From a virus: a stretch of 33,233 bases of DNA. The notes below the pieces were generated by a model that saw only the letters and a list, made by a program, of their open reading frames with translations, was not told the origin of the DNA and made no database searches. Numbering within the stretch: position 1 is the first letter of the stretch; each line of letters starts with the position of its first letter. Made by a program: the position numbers and the translations under genes. Location: the IMG/VR virus record IMGVR_UViG_3300042982_000049, positions 1-33,233 of that record, one strand, 5' to 3'. This document shows positions 1 through 5,001 of the stretch, in pieces.

Positions 1-725
1 TTTCAAATCCAGAGAAATTCATCATTCCAGGCCTTGGTCTGGACGATTACGATAAATCTGGTGTTGCGCTTAAGGTGGCTATACCATACGGGCCAGTTTA
101 CGACGCGATGAAAGACATCGCAAAGACATACGAAATTGGAATGCGAATTATATTTGATATCAACTCAACTACTCCACTAAAATTTCGAAGTTACAAAGGA
201 TTGGATAGAACCAGTACACAATCCGATATTCCTGTTGTTAGATTCTCTCCTCAGATGGATTCATTCGCAAATATTGAAGAAGTTCAGTCAATAGCAACGC
301 TTAAGACCCATATATATTCGTTTGCTCCCGGGCTTGATCCCGAAGAAGGACAACCAGATTTGAGAACGACTCCGGGGATAGCTATTCTAGCTGGAGAGCA
401 ATACACTGGGTTCGATTTACGGGCAAAACTTGTCTTTGCTGGAGATATTACAACAGATCAAGTTGGAGGAAGTTCTAGTAAATTACTCGAAATTCTAAAT
501 AACCGTGCTCAAACCGAGCTTGCGAACGATAAATATATTAAGACAGTTGATGGAGAAATTGTTCCTGACAACCAGTTTCAGTACGGTATTCATTACAATT
601 TAGGAGATATTATTGAGGTAGAAGGAAATACTGGAGTAGTTCAGAGATCTCGAATTACTGAGTATATTCGTTCTCAGGATAGTAGTGGAGAGAAAGCCTA
701 TCCAACTGTCACGGCGGTGGAGTAA
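1..725 (+). CDS. Gp37-like tail protein, C-terminal part (5' end outside window)
   Basis: The reading frame is open from base 3 to the TAA at 723-725, so this is the C-terminal 240 residues of a longer protein. It resembles the siphovirus ReqiPepy6 Gp37-like family of tail proteins, usually encoded with other tail or baseplate genes. The best match is the C-terminus, where a YNLGDIIEV segment is followed by a RITEYI strand and an AYPT ending. A GTG at 75 could be mistaken for a start, but coding continues upstream without a break. The role is probably structural, in the tail tip or baseplate. The next gene starts two bases after the stop. Family assignment is from remembered sequence similarity. 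Confidence 0.72.
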   Translation, partial: SNPEKFIIPGLGLDDYDKSGVALKVAIPYGPVYDAMKDIAKTYEIGMRIIFDINSTTPLKFRSYKGLDRTSTQSDIPVVRFSPQMDSFANIEEVQSIATLKTHIYSFAPGLDPEEGQPDLRTTPGIAILAGEQYTGFDLRAKLVFAGDITTDQVGGSSSKLLEILNNRAQTELANDKYIKTVDGEIVPDNQFQYGIHYNLGDIIEVEGNTGVVQRSRITEYIRSQDSSGEKAYPTVTAVE

Positions 726-727
726 AT

Positions 728-958
728 ATGTCTGTTGTAATTGCCCTTATTGTAGGGTTGTTTCTAGGATTTGTGCTGTGCTTTGTTAGTTTGATATTCC
801 TCAAAAAACACAATTATGCCGGCGTCATGAAAGTCGTTCGAGAAGAAAACAAAGTTGTATTTTCTCTCGAGCTCTTTGACGATCCAATGACGTTGGAGCA
901 TGTAAACGAAGTTATATTTAAAGTCGAACCTTCGGATGTGAGTTCCGATCGCAAATAA
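728..958 (+). CDS. small single-pass membrane protein
   Basis: This 76-residue protein has one strongly hydrophobic segment at about residues 3-25, followed by two lysines and a mixed polar tail of about 50 residues. By the positive-inside rule the tail is probably cytoplasmic. The ATG lies two bases after the stop of the tail gene, so the two are probably co-transcribed and translationally coupled. The 3' end overlaps a promoter element (949-973). I do not recognise a family. Holin accessory or membrane-stress roles are possible for such phage peptides, but nothing in the sequence selects one. Confidence 0.7.
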   Translation: MSVVIALIVGLFLGFVLCFVSLIFLKKHNYAGVMKVVREENKVVFSLELFDDPMTLEHVNEVIFKVEPSDVSSDRK

Positions 959-975
959 AACTATTAGTATAATGA
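949..975 (+). promoter_or_regulatory. phage promoter P1 (TCGCAnA / TATAATGA type)
   Basis: TCGCAA at 949 and TATAAT at 968-973 are separated by the same 19 bases (start to start) as in seven other copies in the window, and TATAAT is followed by GA. It overlaps the end of the upstream membrane-protein gene. A GAAGGAG ribosome site and the ATG at 995 follow about 20 bases later, so P1 probably drives the gene at 995 with a short unstructured leader. Confidence 0.75.
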
Positions 976-994
976 ACTCTACCGAAGGAGACTA

Positions 995-1285
995 ATGTTT
1001 CGTGATAAGGAGATACCGAAACATCAACGTATGCTCGATGATGAGCTCGTTCGGATTCTTGCTGTGCTCTCGGTGCATCCAGCAGATTCGGAGGAATACG
1101 CGAAGTTGATGAAAAGTGCTGAGCGAGTTCATGCGCTGATGGACATACAAAAGCCATCACCGCTGAGCCGTGAGACACTTCTCACAGTCGGCGCGAATAT
1201 CCTCGGAATCCTGCTGATCATCAAGCACGAAGATGTGAACGTAATCACTTCGAAGGCGTTGGGTTTCGTCATCCGAGTCAGATGA
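995..1285 (+). CDS. conserved small phage protein with C-terminal hydrophobic segment
   Basis: The 96-residue product has a charged N-terminal helix-rich half and a hydrophobic segment at about residues 67-79 (LTVGANILGILLI), followed by a conserved-looking NVITSKALGFV ending. Similar small proteins with a GNLLGILLI-like core recur in actinobacteriophages as hypothetical proteins. GAAGGAG lies seven bases before the ATG. The gene has its own promoter (P1) and a strong terminator right after it (1315-1347), making a one-gene transcription unit. Its base composition is richer in G and C than the preceding genes. Function unknown; a membrane-associated role is likely. Confidence 0.78.
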   Translation: MFRDKEIPKHQRMLDDELVRILAVLSVHPADSEEYAKLMKSAERVHALMDIQKPSPLSRETLLTVGANILGILLIIKHEDVNVITSKALGFVIRVR

Positions 1286-1314
1286 CATGGTCCGGAAGGT
1301 ATGGGAAATATGGG

Positions 1315-1347
1315 GGGTCGCAAACGCGACCCTTCATATTTTTTTTT
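1315..1347 (+). terminator. intrinsic terminator after the 995 gene
   Basis: A perfect 7-bp stem (GGGTCGC at 1315-1321 with GCGACCC at 1326-1332) has a 4-base loop and is followed by a run of nine T residues (1339-1347). The last T is also the first base of the next promoter element, so termination and the next initiation are packed together. Confidence 0.85.
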
Positions 1348-1373
1348 CGCACAAAAATCTATTAACATAATGA
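1347..1373 (+). promoter_or_regulatory. phage promoter P2 (TCGCACA / CATAATGA)
   Basis: TCGCAC at 1347 and CATAAT at 1366-1371 show the 19-base spacing of the family. No open reading frame follows directly. A hairpin and T-tract (1372-1435) come first, so the product is probably a short RNA. Confidence 0.75.
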
Positions 1374-1435
1374 TAGGGGTCTATCTAGAAGCCGTCTCAG
1401 AGCGGACCTACATATAGGCCTCTATCTTTCTTTTT
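1372..1435 (+). ncRNA. short structured RNA or attenuator behind promoter P2
   Basis: A 13-bp stem pairs 1372-1384 (GATAGGGGTCTAT) with 1414-1426 (ATAGGCCTCTATC), with G-T wobbles only. Inside is a smaller CCG/CGG hairpin. TTTCTTTTTC follows immediately, as expected of an intrinsic terminator. The 5' strand of the stem begins at the base after the -10 box. This is either a roughly 55-60 nt terminated small RNA or an attenuator for the tRNA region downstream. There is no plausible coding content. Confidence 0.6.
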
Positions 1436-1450
1436 CAAAATCAAAATCTC

Positions 1451-1473
1451 AAAAATCCCCGGGGGGATATTTT
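1451..1473 (+). terminator. GC-core inverted repeat with flanking A and T runs
   Basis: AAAAATCCCC at 1451-1460 faces GGGGATATTTT across a two-base GG centre. The A run before and the T run after make it a possible bidirectional terminator between P2 and P3. A hairpin with a two-base loop is strained, so this is less certain than the 1315 terminator. Confidence 0.4.
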
Positions 1474-1481
1474 GCTGTCAA

Positions 1482-1508
1482 TCGCAGATAGTACCTCGCA
1501 TATAATGA
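1482..1508 (+). promoter_or_regulatory. phage promoter P3 (TCGCAGA / TATAATGA)
   Basis: TCGCAG at 1482 and TATAAT at 1501-1506 fit the fixed 19-base spacing. P3 reads into a folded leader (1507-1580), then tRNA-Met, the small gene at 1679 and tRNA-Lys. Confidence 0.8.
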
Positions 1509-1580
1509 GAGAGAAGTAATCGTATAAGAACGATGAATCTTCTAGACTAAGAGCTAGGAGAACTTCCCTCTTATTTTTTA
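1507..1580 (+). ncRNA. three-way-junction leader behind P3
   Basis: Hand folding gives an outer stem (1507-1517 with 1562-1572, one A-C mismatch) enclosing two hairpins: ATCGT/ACGAT (1519-1523 with 1530-1534) and CTTCTAG/CTAGGAG (1539-1545 with 1554-1560). TTATTTTTTATT follows. The outer stem starts at the G after the -10 box. The leader behind P5 has the same architecture. It probably controls read-through into the tRNA genes, or is a small RNA in its own right. Confidence 0.55.
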
Positions 1581-1585
1581 TTCAA

Positions 1586-1658
1586 GGGCCCGTAGCTCAG
1601 GGGTTAGAGCATCCGACTCATAATCGGTAGGTCGAAGGTTCGATTCCTTCCGGGCCCA
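1586..1658 (+). tRNA. tRNA-Met (anticodon CAT)
   Basis: This is a complete cloverleaf. The 7-bp acceptor stem is GGGCCCG/CGGGCCC (1586-1592 with 1651-1657) with discriminator A at 1658. The T arm is GAAGG-TTCGATT-CCTTC. The anticodon loop CTCATAA carries CAT at 1619-1621. CCA is not encoded. The outermost anticodon-stem pair is T-T. A CAT anticodon can also belong to tRNA-Ile with a lysidine-modified C; I cannot separate the two by eye. Confidence 0.9.
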
Positions 1659-1678
1659 CATATTTCAAAGGAGTAGAC

Positions 1679-1867
1679 ATGTTAACCGCACAAGTGTTCA
1701 AAGGTGAGACGTCAAAATACCCCGGGGGATATAAGCCCTGGTACGTACGATTAGTTTCTGAAAATGGAGAGACTCTCGCTGTGAGCGAAGCTTATGTAAC
1801 AAAGTGGAATGCAAAGCGAGCTGCAAAGAAAAATTTCCCAGACGCAAAGGTAGTGGTACTCAATTAA
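1679..1867 (+). CDS. DUF1508-like small protein between two tRNA genes
   Basis: This 62-residue protein has the shape of one DUF1508/YegP repeat: an aromatic strand, then NGETLAVSEAY, then a lysine-rich helix with a KRAAKKNFPDA segment. Members of that family are small, often duplicated proteins of unknown function; here there is a single repeat. AAAGGAG lies eight bases before the ATG. It sits 20 bases after tRNA-Met and 6 bases before tRNA-Lys, so it is embedded in the tRNA operon from P3. The basic charge would suit nucleic-acid contact, but that is speculation. Confidence 0.75.
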   Translation: MLTAQVFKGETSKYPGGYKPWYVRLVSENGETLAVSEAYVTKWNAKRAAKKNFPDAKVVVLN

Positions 1868-1873
1868 CAGCGG

Positions 1874-1946
1874 GGGCTCGTAGCTCAGTTGGTAGAGCAA
1901 GGGACTTTTAATCCCGAGGTCGAAGGTTCGATTCCTTCCGGGCCCA
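1874..1946 (+). tRNA. tRNA-Lys (anticodon TTT)
   Basis: Acceptor stem GGGCTCG (1874-1880) pairs with CGGGCCC (1939-1945), with one T-G wobble and discriminator A at 1946. The anticodon loop CTTTTAA carries TTT at 1907-1909. The T arm GAAGG-TTCGATT-CCTTC is identical to that of tRNA-Met. CCA is not encoded. It would read AAA and AAG, both common in these AT-leaning genes. Confidence 0.93.
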
Positions 1947-1949
1947 TAA

Positions 1950-1976
1950 TCGCAGAAAAAACCTTCTGTATAATGA
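1950..1976 (+). promoter_or_regulatory. phage promoter P4 (TCGCAGA / TATAATGA)
   Basis: TCGCAG at 1950 begins four bases after tRNA-Lys and TATAAT lies at 1969-1974 with the 19-base spacing. It drives a leader with a hairpin and long T-tract, then the gene at 2055. Confidence 0.8.
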
Positions 1977-2038
1977 GAAGAAGATTCTTATGTGTCTGAT
2001 CCGAGTGACTGGACACTTTTCTTTTTTTTATTTTTCTC
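1975..2038 (+). ncRNA. leader hairpin and T-tract behind P4
   Basis: GTGTC (1992-1996) pairs with GACAC (2012-2016), followed by TTTTCTTTTTTTTATTTTT. GAGAA at 1975-1979, right after the -10 box, can pair with TTCTC at 2034-2038 to close the whole leader. This looks like a terminator or attenuator placed between the promoter and the gene at 2055. The stem is short, so it is weaker than the P6 example. Confidence 0.5.
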
Positions 2039-2054
2039 ACTCAAGGAGGGAAAG

Positions 2055-2321
2055 ATGTCCAACAAGCCCGAGCTCTACTTCAACGGAGAGCGTGTGAGTG
2101 AGCCAGAGCTTTACTCCGCTCTTGACGAAGTACAGGAATACATGATCGACGAAGAGCAGAAGGTTGCGGAAAAGTTTGGTGTGTCAACTAGCACCGCCTC
2201 TGCAATCGTCTACCTTCGTACTCGTTCTCGTTGGACGTCGGAGAAGGAGAAGGAACTCGTCGATCGCGACAAGGCTGGAAACCCGATCGAGCTCGGAATG
2301 GTTCTGTCCGGCGAGTTCTGA
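2055..2321 (+). CDS. small acidic phage protein, GC-richer than neighbours
   Basis: The 88-residue protein starts at the ATG behind AAGGAGGG. An upstream in-frame ATG at 1992 is rejected because it would translate the leader hairpin and T-tract. The N-terminal half is acidic and helical (LYSALDEVQEYMIDEEQKVAEKFG region), and a short STSTASAIVYLR segment could be a helix-turn-helix-like turn. Codon choice is GC-rich (AAC, AAG, CTC, GTC), unlike genes at 2599 or 4235. That suggests strong expression from P4 or a different origin. No family recognised. Confidence 0.75.
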   Translation: MSNKPELYFNGERVSEPELYSALDEVQEYMIDEEQKVAEKFGVSTSTASAIVYLRTRSRWTSEKEKELVDRDKAGNPIELGMVLSGEF

Positions 2322-2335
2322 CAAGTTCCGGAAAT

Positions 2336-2446
2336 CTCCCGTCCGACGAACAGAATAGGGAGTGACAGGCGTCGATAACCTGGATGAAAACGACATTGCG
2401 GAATCGATGTGGCCCCGTGTCGATCCGCTCTTATGGAACGGGGCTA
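2336..2446 (+). ncRNA. possible structured segment upstream of 2448-2575
   Basis: Several short complementary blocks lie here: CTCCC/GGGAG, GTCG/CGAC, and GCCCCG at 2412-2417 with CGGGGC at 2439-2444. The last competes with another pairing of the same G run (2440-2446 with 2457-2463). No coding start with a ribosome site is present. Whether this is one folded domain with the next element is unclear. Confidence 0.35.
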
Positions 2447-2447
2447 T

Positions 2448-2575
2448 TTTGAGCGGTAGCCCCAGGAACGTGAGTAATCGAAATAAATTTTTGTAGGCTT
2501 GGTGTAGAGCTGAACCAAGTAACAGAAATTTATGTAATTTCGAGAGAAAGCGGACGCTATGGACTACCGCTCAAA
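2448..2575 (+). ncRNA. structured RNA K, closed by a perfect 12-bp stem
   Basis: TTTGAGCGGTAG (2448-2459) is exactly complementary to CTACCGCTCAAA (2564-2575). Inside lie a CTTGGT/ACCAAG hairpin and a CGAAAT/ATTTCG helix, giving a plausible multi-stem RNA of 128 nt. TATTTCTCTTTTT follows, then the ribosome site of the gene at 2599. The base of the closing stem overlaps an alternative hairpin (2440-2446 with 2457-2463), so two mutually exclusive folds are possible. Confidence 0.55.
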
Positions 2576-2598
2576 TATTTCTCTTTTTAAGGAGAACA

Positions 2599-2769
2599 AT
2601 GTCAAATTATTTCAATTTTTATATTGTTTATGATGGTAATAAGAAAGAACATTTTGTTAATAAAGTCGAGGCTCTTCGTAGAGCTGCCGCCCTGAAAAAA
2701 TTCAATAAAAGCGTTATTAAAGTGTACGACAAACACGGGACCTTTATTAAATCATTCGATGGACGGTGA
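2599..2769 (+). CDS. small basic phage protein
   Basis: The 56-residue ORF starts at ATG 2599, seven bases after AAGGAG. It reads as a strand-helix-strand protein: an aromatic N-terminus (NYFNFYIVYDG), a helix with VEALRRAAALKKF, and a final strand ending in TFIKSFDGR. It is strongly basic. Its stop lies five bases before the start of the Receiver-domain gene at 2774, so the two are probably translated together. No family is recognised. Confidence 0.68.
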   Translation: MSNYFNFYIVYDGNKKEHFVNKVEALRRAAALKKFNKSVIKVYDKHGTFIKSFDGR

Positions 2770-2773
2770 GAAA

Positions 2774-3094
2774 ATGAAAATTTGGCTTGATGATATTCGT
2801 ACACCTCCCGATGAGAGCTGGACCTGGTGCAAAAACCCGAATGAATTCAGAAAAGCTCTAAATGGTGAGGGCGCAGAAATCGACGAGATCTCTTTTGATC
2901 ACGATCTAGGCCACTTCGAATCTGGAACGGAAATTACTGGATATACATGTTTGTGTTGGGTCGAGAAACGAATCTTGACGGATACAAGTTTCCCGATCCC
3001 TACGATGCATGTTCATACAAACAACGGATCAGCATATCGCAAGATGCGAAATGTTGTGGACAAACTCCATAAGTTAAGAGAAACTTACGTTTAA
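2774..3094 (+). CDS. cyclic-phosphate processing Receiver domain protein
   Basis: The 106-residue protein matches the cyclic-phosphate processing Receiver (cpREC) domain: N-terminal IWLDDIRTPPDE, a central SFDHDLG motif, a GYTCLCWVE helix and a late HVHTNNG segment. The family is a CheY-like fold found next to RNA-repair and RNA-ligation genes, where it is predicted to process 2',3'-cyclic phosphate RNA ends. An in-frame ATG at 2759 is possible, but 2774 has the better-placed GGTGAG site. The position directly before RNA A (3101) suggests a link to phage RNA repair or processing; that link is inference. Confidence 0.8.
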   Translation: MKIWLDDIRTPPDESWTWCKNPNEFRKALNGEGAEIDEISFDHDLGHFESGTEITGYTCLCWVEKRILTDTSFPIPTMHVHTNNGSAYRKMRNVVDKLHKLRETYV

Positions 3095-3100
3095 ACTCAT

Positions 3101-3318
3101 AACCCTTTAACAAGCACCCTCTGTGTATCTTGGGGCGACAAAAGTTAGTCGATGCAACTCGCTAACTACAAATCGTTCACCTGGTTGCACAGGGACGTGG
3201 CGTATAACGGGGTATACTGGTCGGTAGATTGTGCACAAGTCTGCCCGCGGTGTGGCGAGCCGAAAAAGTATAATGCTGCTCGTTAGGACGCTCCACAGAG
3301 GGTGCTTGTTAAAGGGTT
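3101..3318 (+). ncRNA. structured RNA A: perfect 25-bp closing stem with internal kissing loop
   Basis: Bases 3101-3125 and 3294-3318 are exact reverse complements over 25 bp. Inside, hairpin 1 (3144-3166) has stem GTTAG-CGA/TCG-CTAAC and hexaloop TGCAAC (3153-3158). Hairpin 2 (3180-3193) has stem CCTG/CAGG and hexaloop GTTGCA (3184-3189). The two hexaloops are fully complementary, as in a kissing loop. Further helices are GTATA/TATAC and CGAGC/GCTCG. No reading frame of use lies here. It starts seven bases after the Receiver gene and abuts RNA B. Its function is unknown. Confidence 0.75.
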
Positions 3319-3488
3319 AGAAAGCTGAATGAGGGATAATAGGTAGCTAGGCCAAATGCTAGCGGCTTGCGAGGATAAGAAAAGTAGAGATAGGCGTAGC
3401 CGTTCCGGAATCTCGAAATTCTTTAGCTAGTGACTTGACTCCGTGAGACGTACTCGACTCGGAGCTATTATCTCTCATTGAGCTTTCT
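3319..3488 (+). ncRNA. structured RNA B, closed by a 24-bp stem
   Basis: Bases 3319-3342 pair with 3465-3488 over 24 positions with one G-G mismatch and one G-T wobble. Inside are GCTAG/CTAGC, CGGCT/AGCCG, GAGAT/ATCTC and a nested hairpin CTCCG-GAG/CTC-CGGAG near the 3' side. RNA B begins at the base after RNA A ends. AAAAGGAG of the next gene follows after a few bases, so the folded RNA could affect that ribosome site. Confidence 0.7.
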
Positions 3489-3504
3489 AAAAAGGAGAAC
3501 AATT

Positions 3505-3846
3505 ATGCGAAGGTGGTTTGGAAGTTTAAGTCCAGAGCGAATCGAGCATGTTGGTCTCGTTCTCGAAATGGAGGGTGAGACCTATCATCATGTCAAGGAA
3601 TTTGTCGACAATCTCGGTGTTAGAGATCTCCGTGTTGAAAAGTATGACAACGTTCGCATCGATTTTGAATTTACAATTACATACTACAACGTCATCAAGC
3701 AAATGCATGCGTTACTCGAGTTGCTCAAGGATCCGCAAGTCACAGCTGTAAACCTCTCTGAAAAATATGGCAGCTCAATTCTTATCGCCGATCTGATTGA
3801 CAGCATCCGTGCAGTTCAACGACAACTCGAGGAACTCGAATTGTGA
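3505..3846 (+). CDS. small phage protein, alpha/beta, unknown
   Basis: The 113-residue product starts at ATG 3505 behind AAAAGGAG. An in-frame ATG at 3478 lies inside the closing stem of RNA B and is rejected. The sequence has an N-terminal basic stretch, a central strand pair with FEFTITYYNV, and C-terminal helices ending LEELEL that could form a coiled coil (IDSIRAVQRQLEELEL). I do not recognise the family. It lies between two blocks of structured RNA. Confidence 0.72.
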   Translation: MRRWFGSLSPERIEHVGLVLEMEGETYHHVKEFVDNLGVRDLRVEKYDNVRIDFEFTITYYNVIKQMHALLELLKDPQVTAVNLSEKYGSSILIADLIDSIRAVQRQLEELEL

Positions 3847-3886
3847 GGAAATGTCCACTGATGATCGCGATCTCCCTTCGCGTGAA

Positions 3887-4008
3887 ATACTAGGTACACC
3901 TGAGAGAACGGCTAGTCACCTGACGATTCTAACTCGCTGGGTAAAGCCAGGACACGCCGTATGGAGTAGAGGAGTTCCAGAGGCTGTTCTCTCAGTTGTG
4001 CCTAGTAT
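3887..4008 (+). ncRNA. structured RNA C, closed by a 23-bp stem
   Basis: Bases 3887-3909 pair with 3986-4008; one position is T-G and one is a C-T mismatch. Inside are ACGGC/GCCGT and CTGG/CCAG with the loop GTAAAG, and a CCTG/CAGG alternative. A possible 72-codon frame from 3851 to 4069 crosses both stem arms and is treated as chance. RNA C is followed without a gap by folded elements D1 and D2. Confidence 0.65.
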
Positions 4009-4016
4009 CTGGGCCA

Positions 4017-4099
4017 TAGGGAGCGGTTGTCTTTACGCGACAAACGGCACGAAACATGGACGCCTCTAATAGGTGCGTAACGATCCATGTCAGCTCCTA
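4017..4099 (+). ncRNA. structured RNA D1 (two hairpins in a closing stem)
   Basis: TAGGGAGC at 4017-4024 pairs with GCTCCTA at 4093-4099 with one bulged G. Inside are hairpin TTGTC/GACAA (4027-4031 with 4039-4043) and hairpin ACATGGA/TCCATGT (4054-4060 with 4084-4090), the latter capped by CGCCT/AGGTG. The overall shape is a compact three-way junction of 83 nt. Confidence 0.5.
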
Positions 4100-4101
4100 G
4101 T

Positions 4102-4195
4102 AGTGGTGGTGGGTGTGGTGTAATGATCTGCACACGTAACATGTAAGTCTTAGAGTGCCTGGGATTTACGATGGCGACAAACACTCACCGCCACT
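4102..4195 (+). ncRNA. structured RNA D2, closed by a 15-bp stem
   Basis: AGTGGTGGTGGGTGT (4102-4116) pairs along its length with ACACTCACCGCCACT (4181-4195), with two G-T wobbles and no mismatch. The 64-base interior has no obvious strong helix. It begins three bases after D1, so RNAs C, D1 and D2 form a tandem array that fills the gap before the gene at 4235. Confidence 0.55.
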
Positions 4196-4234
4196 GCGAC
4201 TTATTTTCTAATAGAAAGGAACAAAGGTGTAAAT

Positions 4235-4432
4235 ATGGAAAATATTGCTTATAAAAGACAGTTGTTCCTTGTAAGTTTAGACAATATTCGAGTTATTATT
4301 TGGGCAACAGGTAGAGAGGATGCAAAAAGACAGGCTAAATCATGGCTGCGTGGGGATGCTGATTCCTACATTGTATCACCATTGAGTGAGTCTGGAGACA
4401 AAGTTCATCTCGCGATCATGCTAACTATTTAA
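4235..4432 (+). CDS. small phage protein, unknown
   Basis: The 65-residue protein starts with ATG behind AAAGGTG. It has an N-terminal aromatic strand region (RQLFLVSLDNIRVIIWATG), then a helix with EDAKRQAKSWLRG, then SYIVSPLSESGD and a final strand. This beta-alpha-beta pattern resembles small phage proteins related to the 2599 product in layout, but not clearly in sequence. The next gene follows after nine bases with its own AAGGAGG. Confidence 0.68.
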   Translation: MENIAYKRQLFLVSLDNIRVIIWATGREDAKRQAKSWLRGDADSYIVSPLSESGDKVHLAIMLTI

Positions 4433-4441
4433 GGAGGCGAA

Positions 4442-4729
4442 ATGGCAATTATCAACGGTATTGATTTGCTATATATTTTTGTTGGCCTTGTTCTCCTTTT
4501 CGTGGTGATAGAAGCTTGGGATCGATATTCTGATTGGTTTGAGTGGGATCGAGATCGTCGCCGAAAGCGCAAGCTTGATCGACTTGCCTATCAGGAGAAA
4601 CTTGCTGAGAATCGCTATCGGGTATATTTGAGGGGGAGTGTCTCAAATGACTTTGTCATGGCACTCAATCGAGCTGCTCGTTCTATCGAGAAATTTGGTG
4701 AAGTTCTAAGAGGCGAGACTCGTGCCTGA
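4442..4729 (+). CDS. single-pass membrane protein with charged cytoplasmic tail
   Basis: The 95-residue product has one membrane segment at about residues 8-24 (IDLLYIFVGLVLLFVVI). A WDRYSDWFEWDRDRRRKRK stretch follows, then a helical, basic tail with NRAARSIEKFGEVL. The positive cluster right after the segment predicts an outside N-terminus and a cytoplasmic tail. AAGGAGG precedes the ATG by five bases. It overlaps the next gene by eight bases. A holin-like or inner-membrane anchor role is possible but not shown. Confidence 0.72.
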   Translation: MAIINGIDLLYIFVGLVLLFVVIEAWDRYSDWFEWDRDRRRKRKLDRLAYQEKLAENRYRVYLRGSVSNDFVMALNRAARSIEKFGEVLRGETRA

Positions 4730-4928
4730 AACTCAAGTGTTTTCCAGAGAAGACGAAGCTATGTATGCGACGTGGCACCGAGAAGACGGAGGAATTGTTT
4801 GTCTTTACGTTCCGGGTGTTGCAGCAGTAAAGATGACTCTCGCAAAAGCTGAAGAAATCTCAGCAGAACTTGCTCGTCAAGCCGAGTACGGACGTTGGGC
4901 TGCATCGCAGAAAAAACCTTCAGTATAG
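4722..4928 (+). CDS. small phage protein, GTG start
   Basis: The 68-residue protein starts at a GTG that overlaps the end of the membrane-protein gene, with AAGAGGCGAG upstream. The middle (YATWHREDGGIVCLYVPGVAAVKMTLAKAEE, given here only as a region at about residues 14-44) looks like two strands and a helix. The C-terminus is an AELARQAEYGRWA helix. Its TAG stop lies inside the -10 box of promoter P5. Function unknown. Confidence 0.7.
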   Translation: MPETQVFSREDEAMYATWHREDGGIVCLYVPGVAAVKMTLAKAEEISAELARQAEYGRWAASQKKPSV

Positions 4929-4931
4929 TGA
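4905..4931 (+). promoter_or_regulatory. phage promoter P5 (TCGCAGA / TATAGTGA)
   Basis: TCGCAG at 4905 and TATAGT at 4924-4929 keep the 19-base spacing. The first 18 bases are identical to P4. It overlaps the last codons of the gene at 4722 and reads into a folded leader and RNA E. Confidence 0.75.
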
Positions 4932-5001
4932 GGTGGAACGATTCTCTACGGAGAATGAATCCCAGGTAGGTAAAGCTACCAACCTCGCCCTCTATTTTTT
5001 T
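4930..5001 (+). ncRNA. three-way-junction leader behind P5
   Basis: The outer stem GAGGT (4930-4934) with ACCTC (4982-4986) encloses hairpin ATTCTC-TACG-GAGAAT (4941-4956) and hairpin GGTAG/CTACC (4965-4969 with 4976-4980). The TACG loop closed by C-G belongs to the very stable UNCG class. A run of seven T residues ends at 5001. The layout matches the P3 leader, though the sequences differ, which supports a conserved function. Confidence 0.58.

Noticed and set aside
918-1368. Minus-strand frames opposite the 995 gene
   Set aside because: No ribosome site and antisense to a well-supported gene; no supported gene lies on the minus strand anywhere in the window.
1992-2054. N-terminal extension of the gene at 2055
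   Set aside because: It would translate the leader hairpin and T-tract into a Phe run; ATG 2055 has AAGGAGGG.
3266-3273. TATAAT inside RNA A as a further promoter
   Set aside because: No TCGCA lies 19 bases upstream, and it lies within the folded RNA.
3797-4069. Open frame of 72-90 codons across RNA C and D1, with a possible ATG at 3851 behind GAGGAA
   Set aside because: It crosses both arms of a 23-bp stem, its composition is unlike the neighbouring genes, and it resembles no protein family I know.
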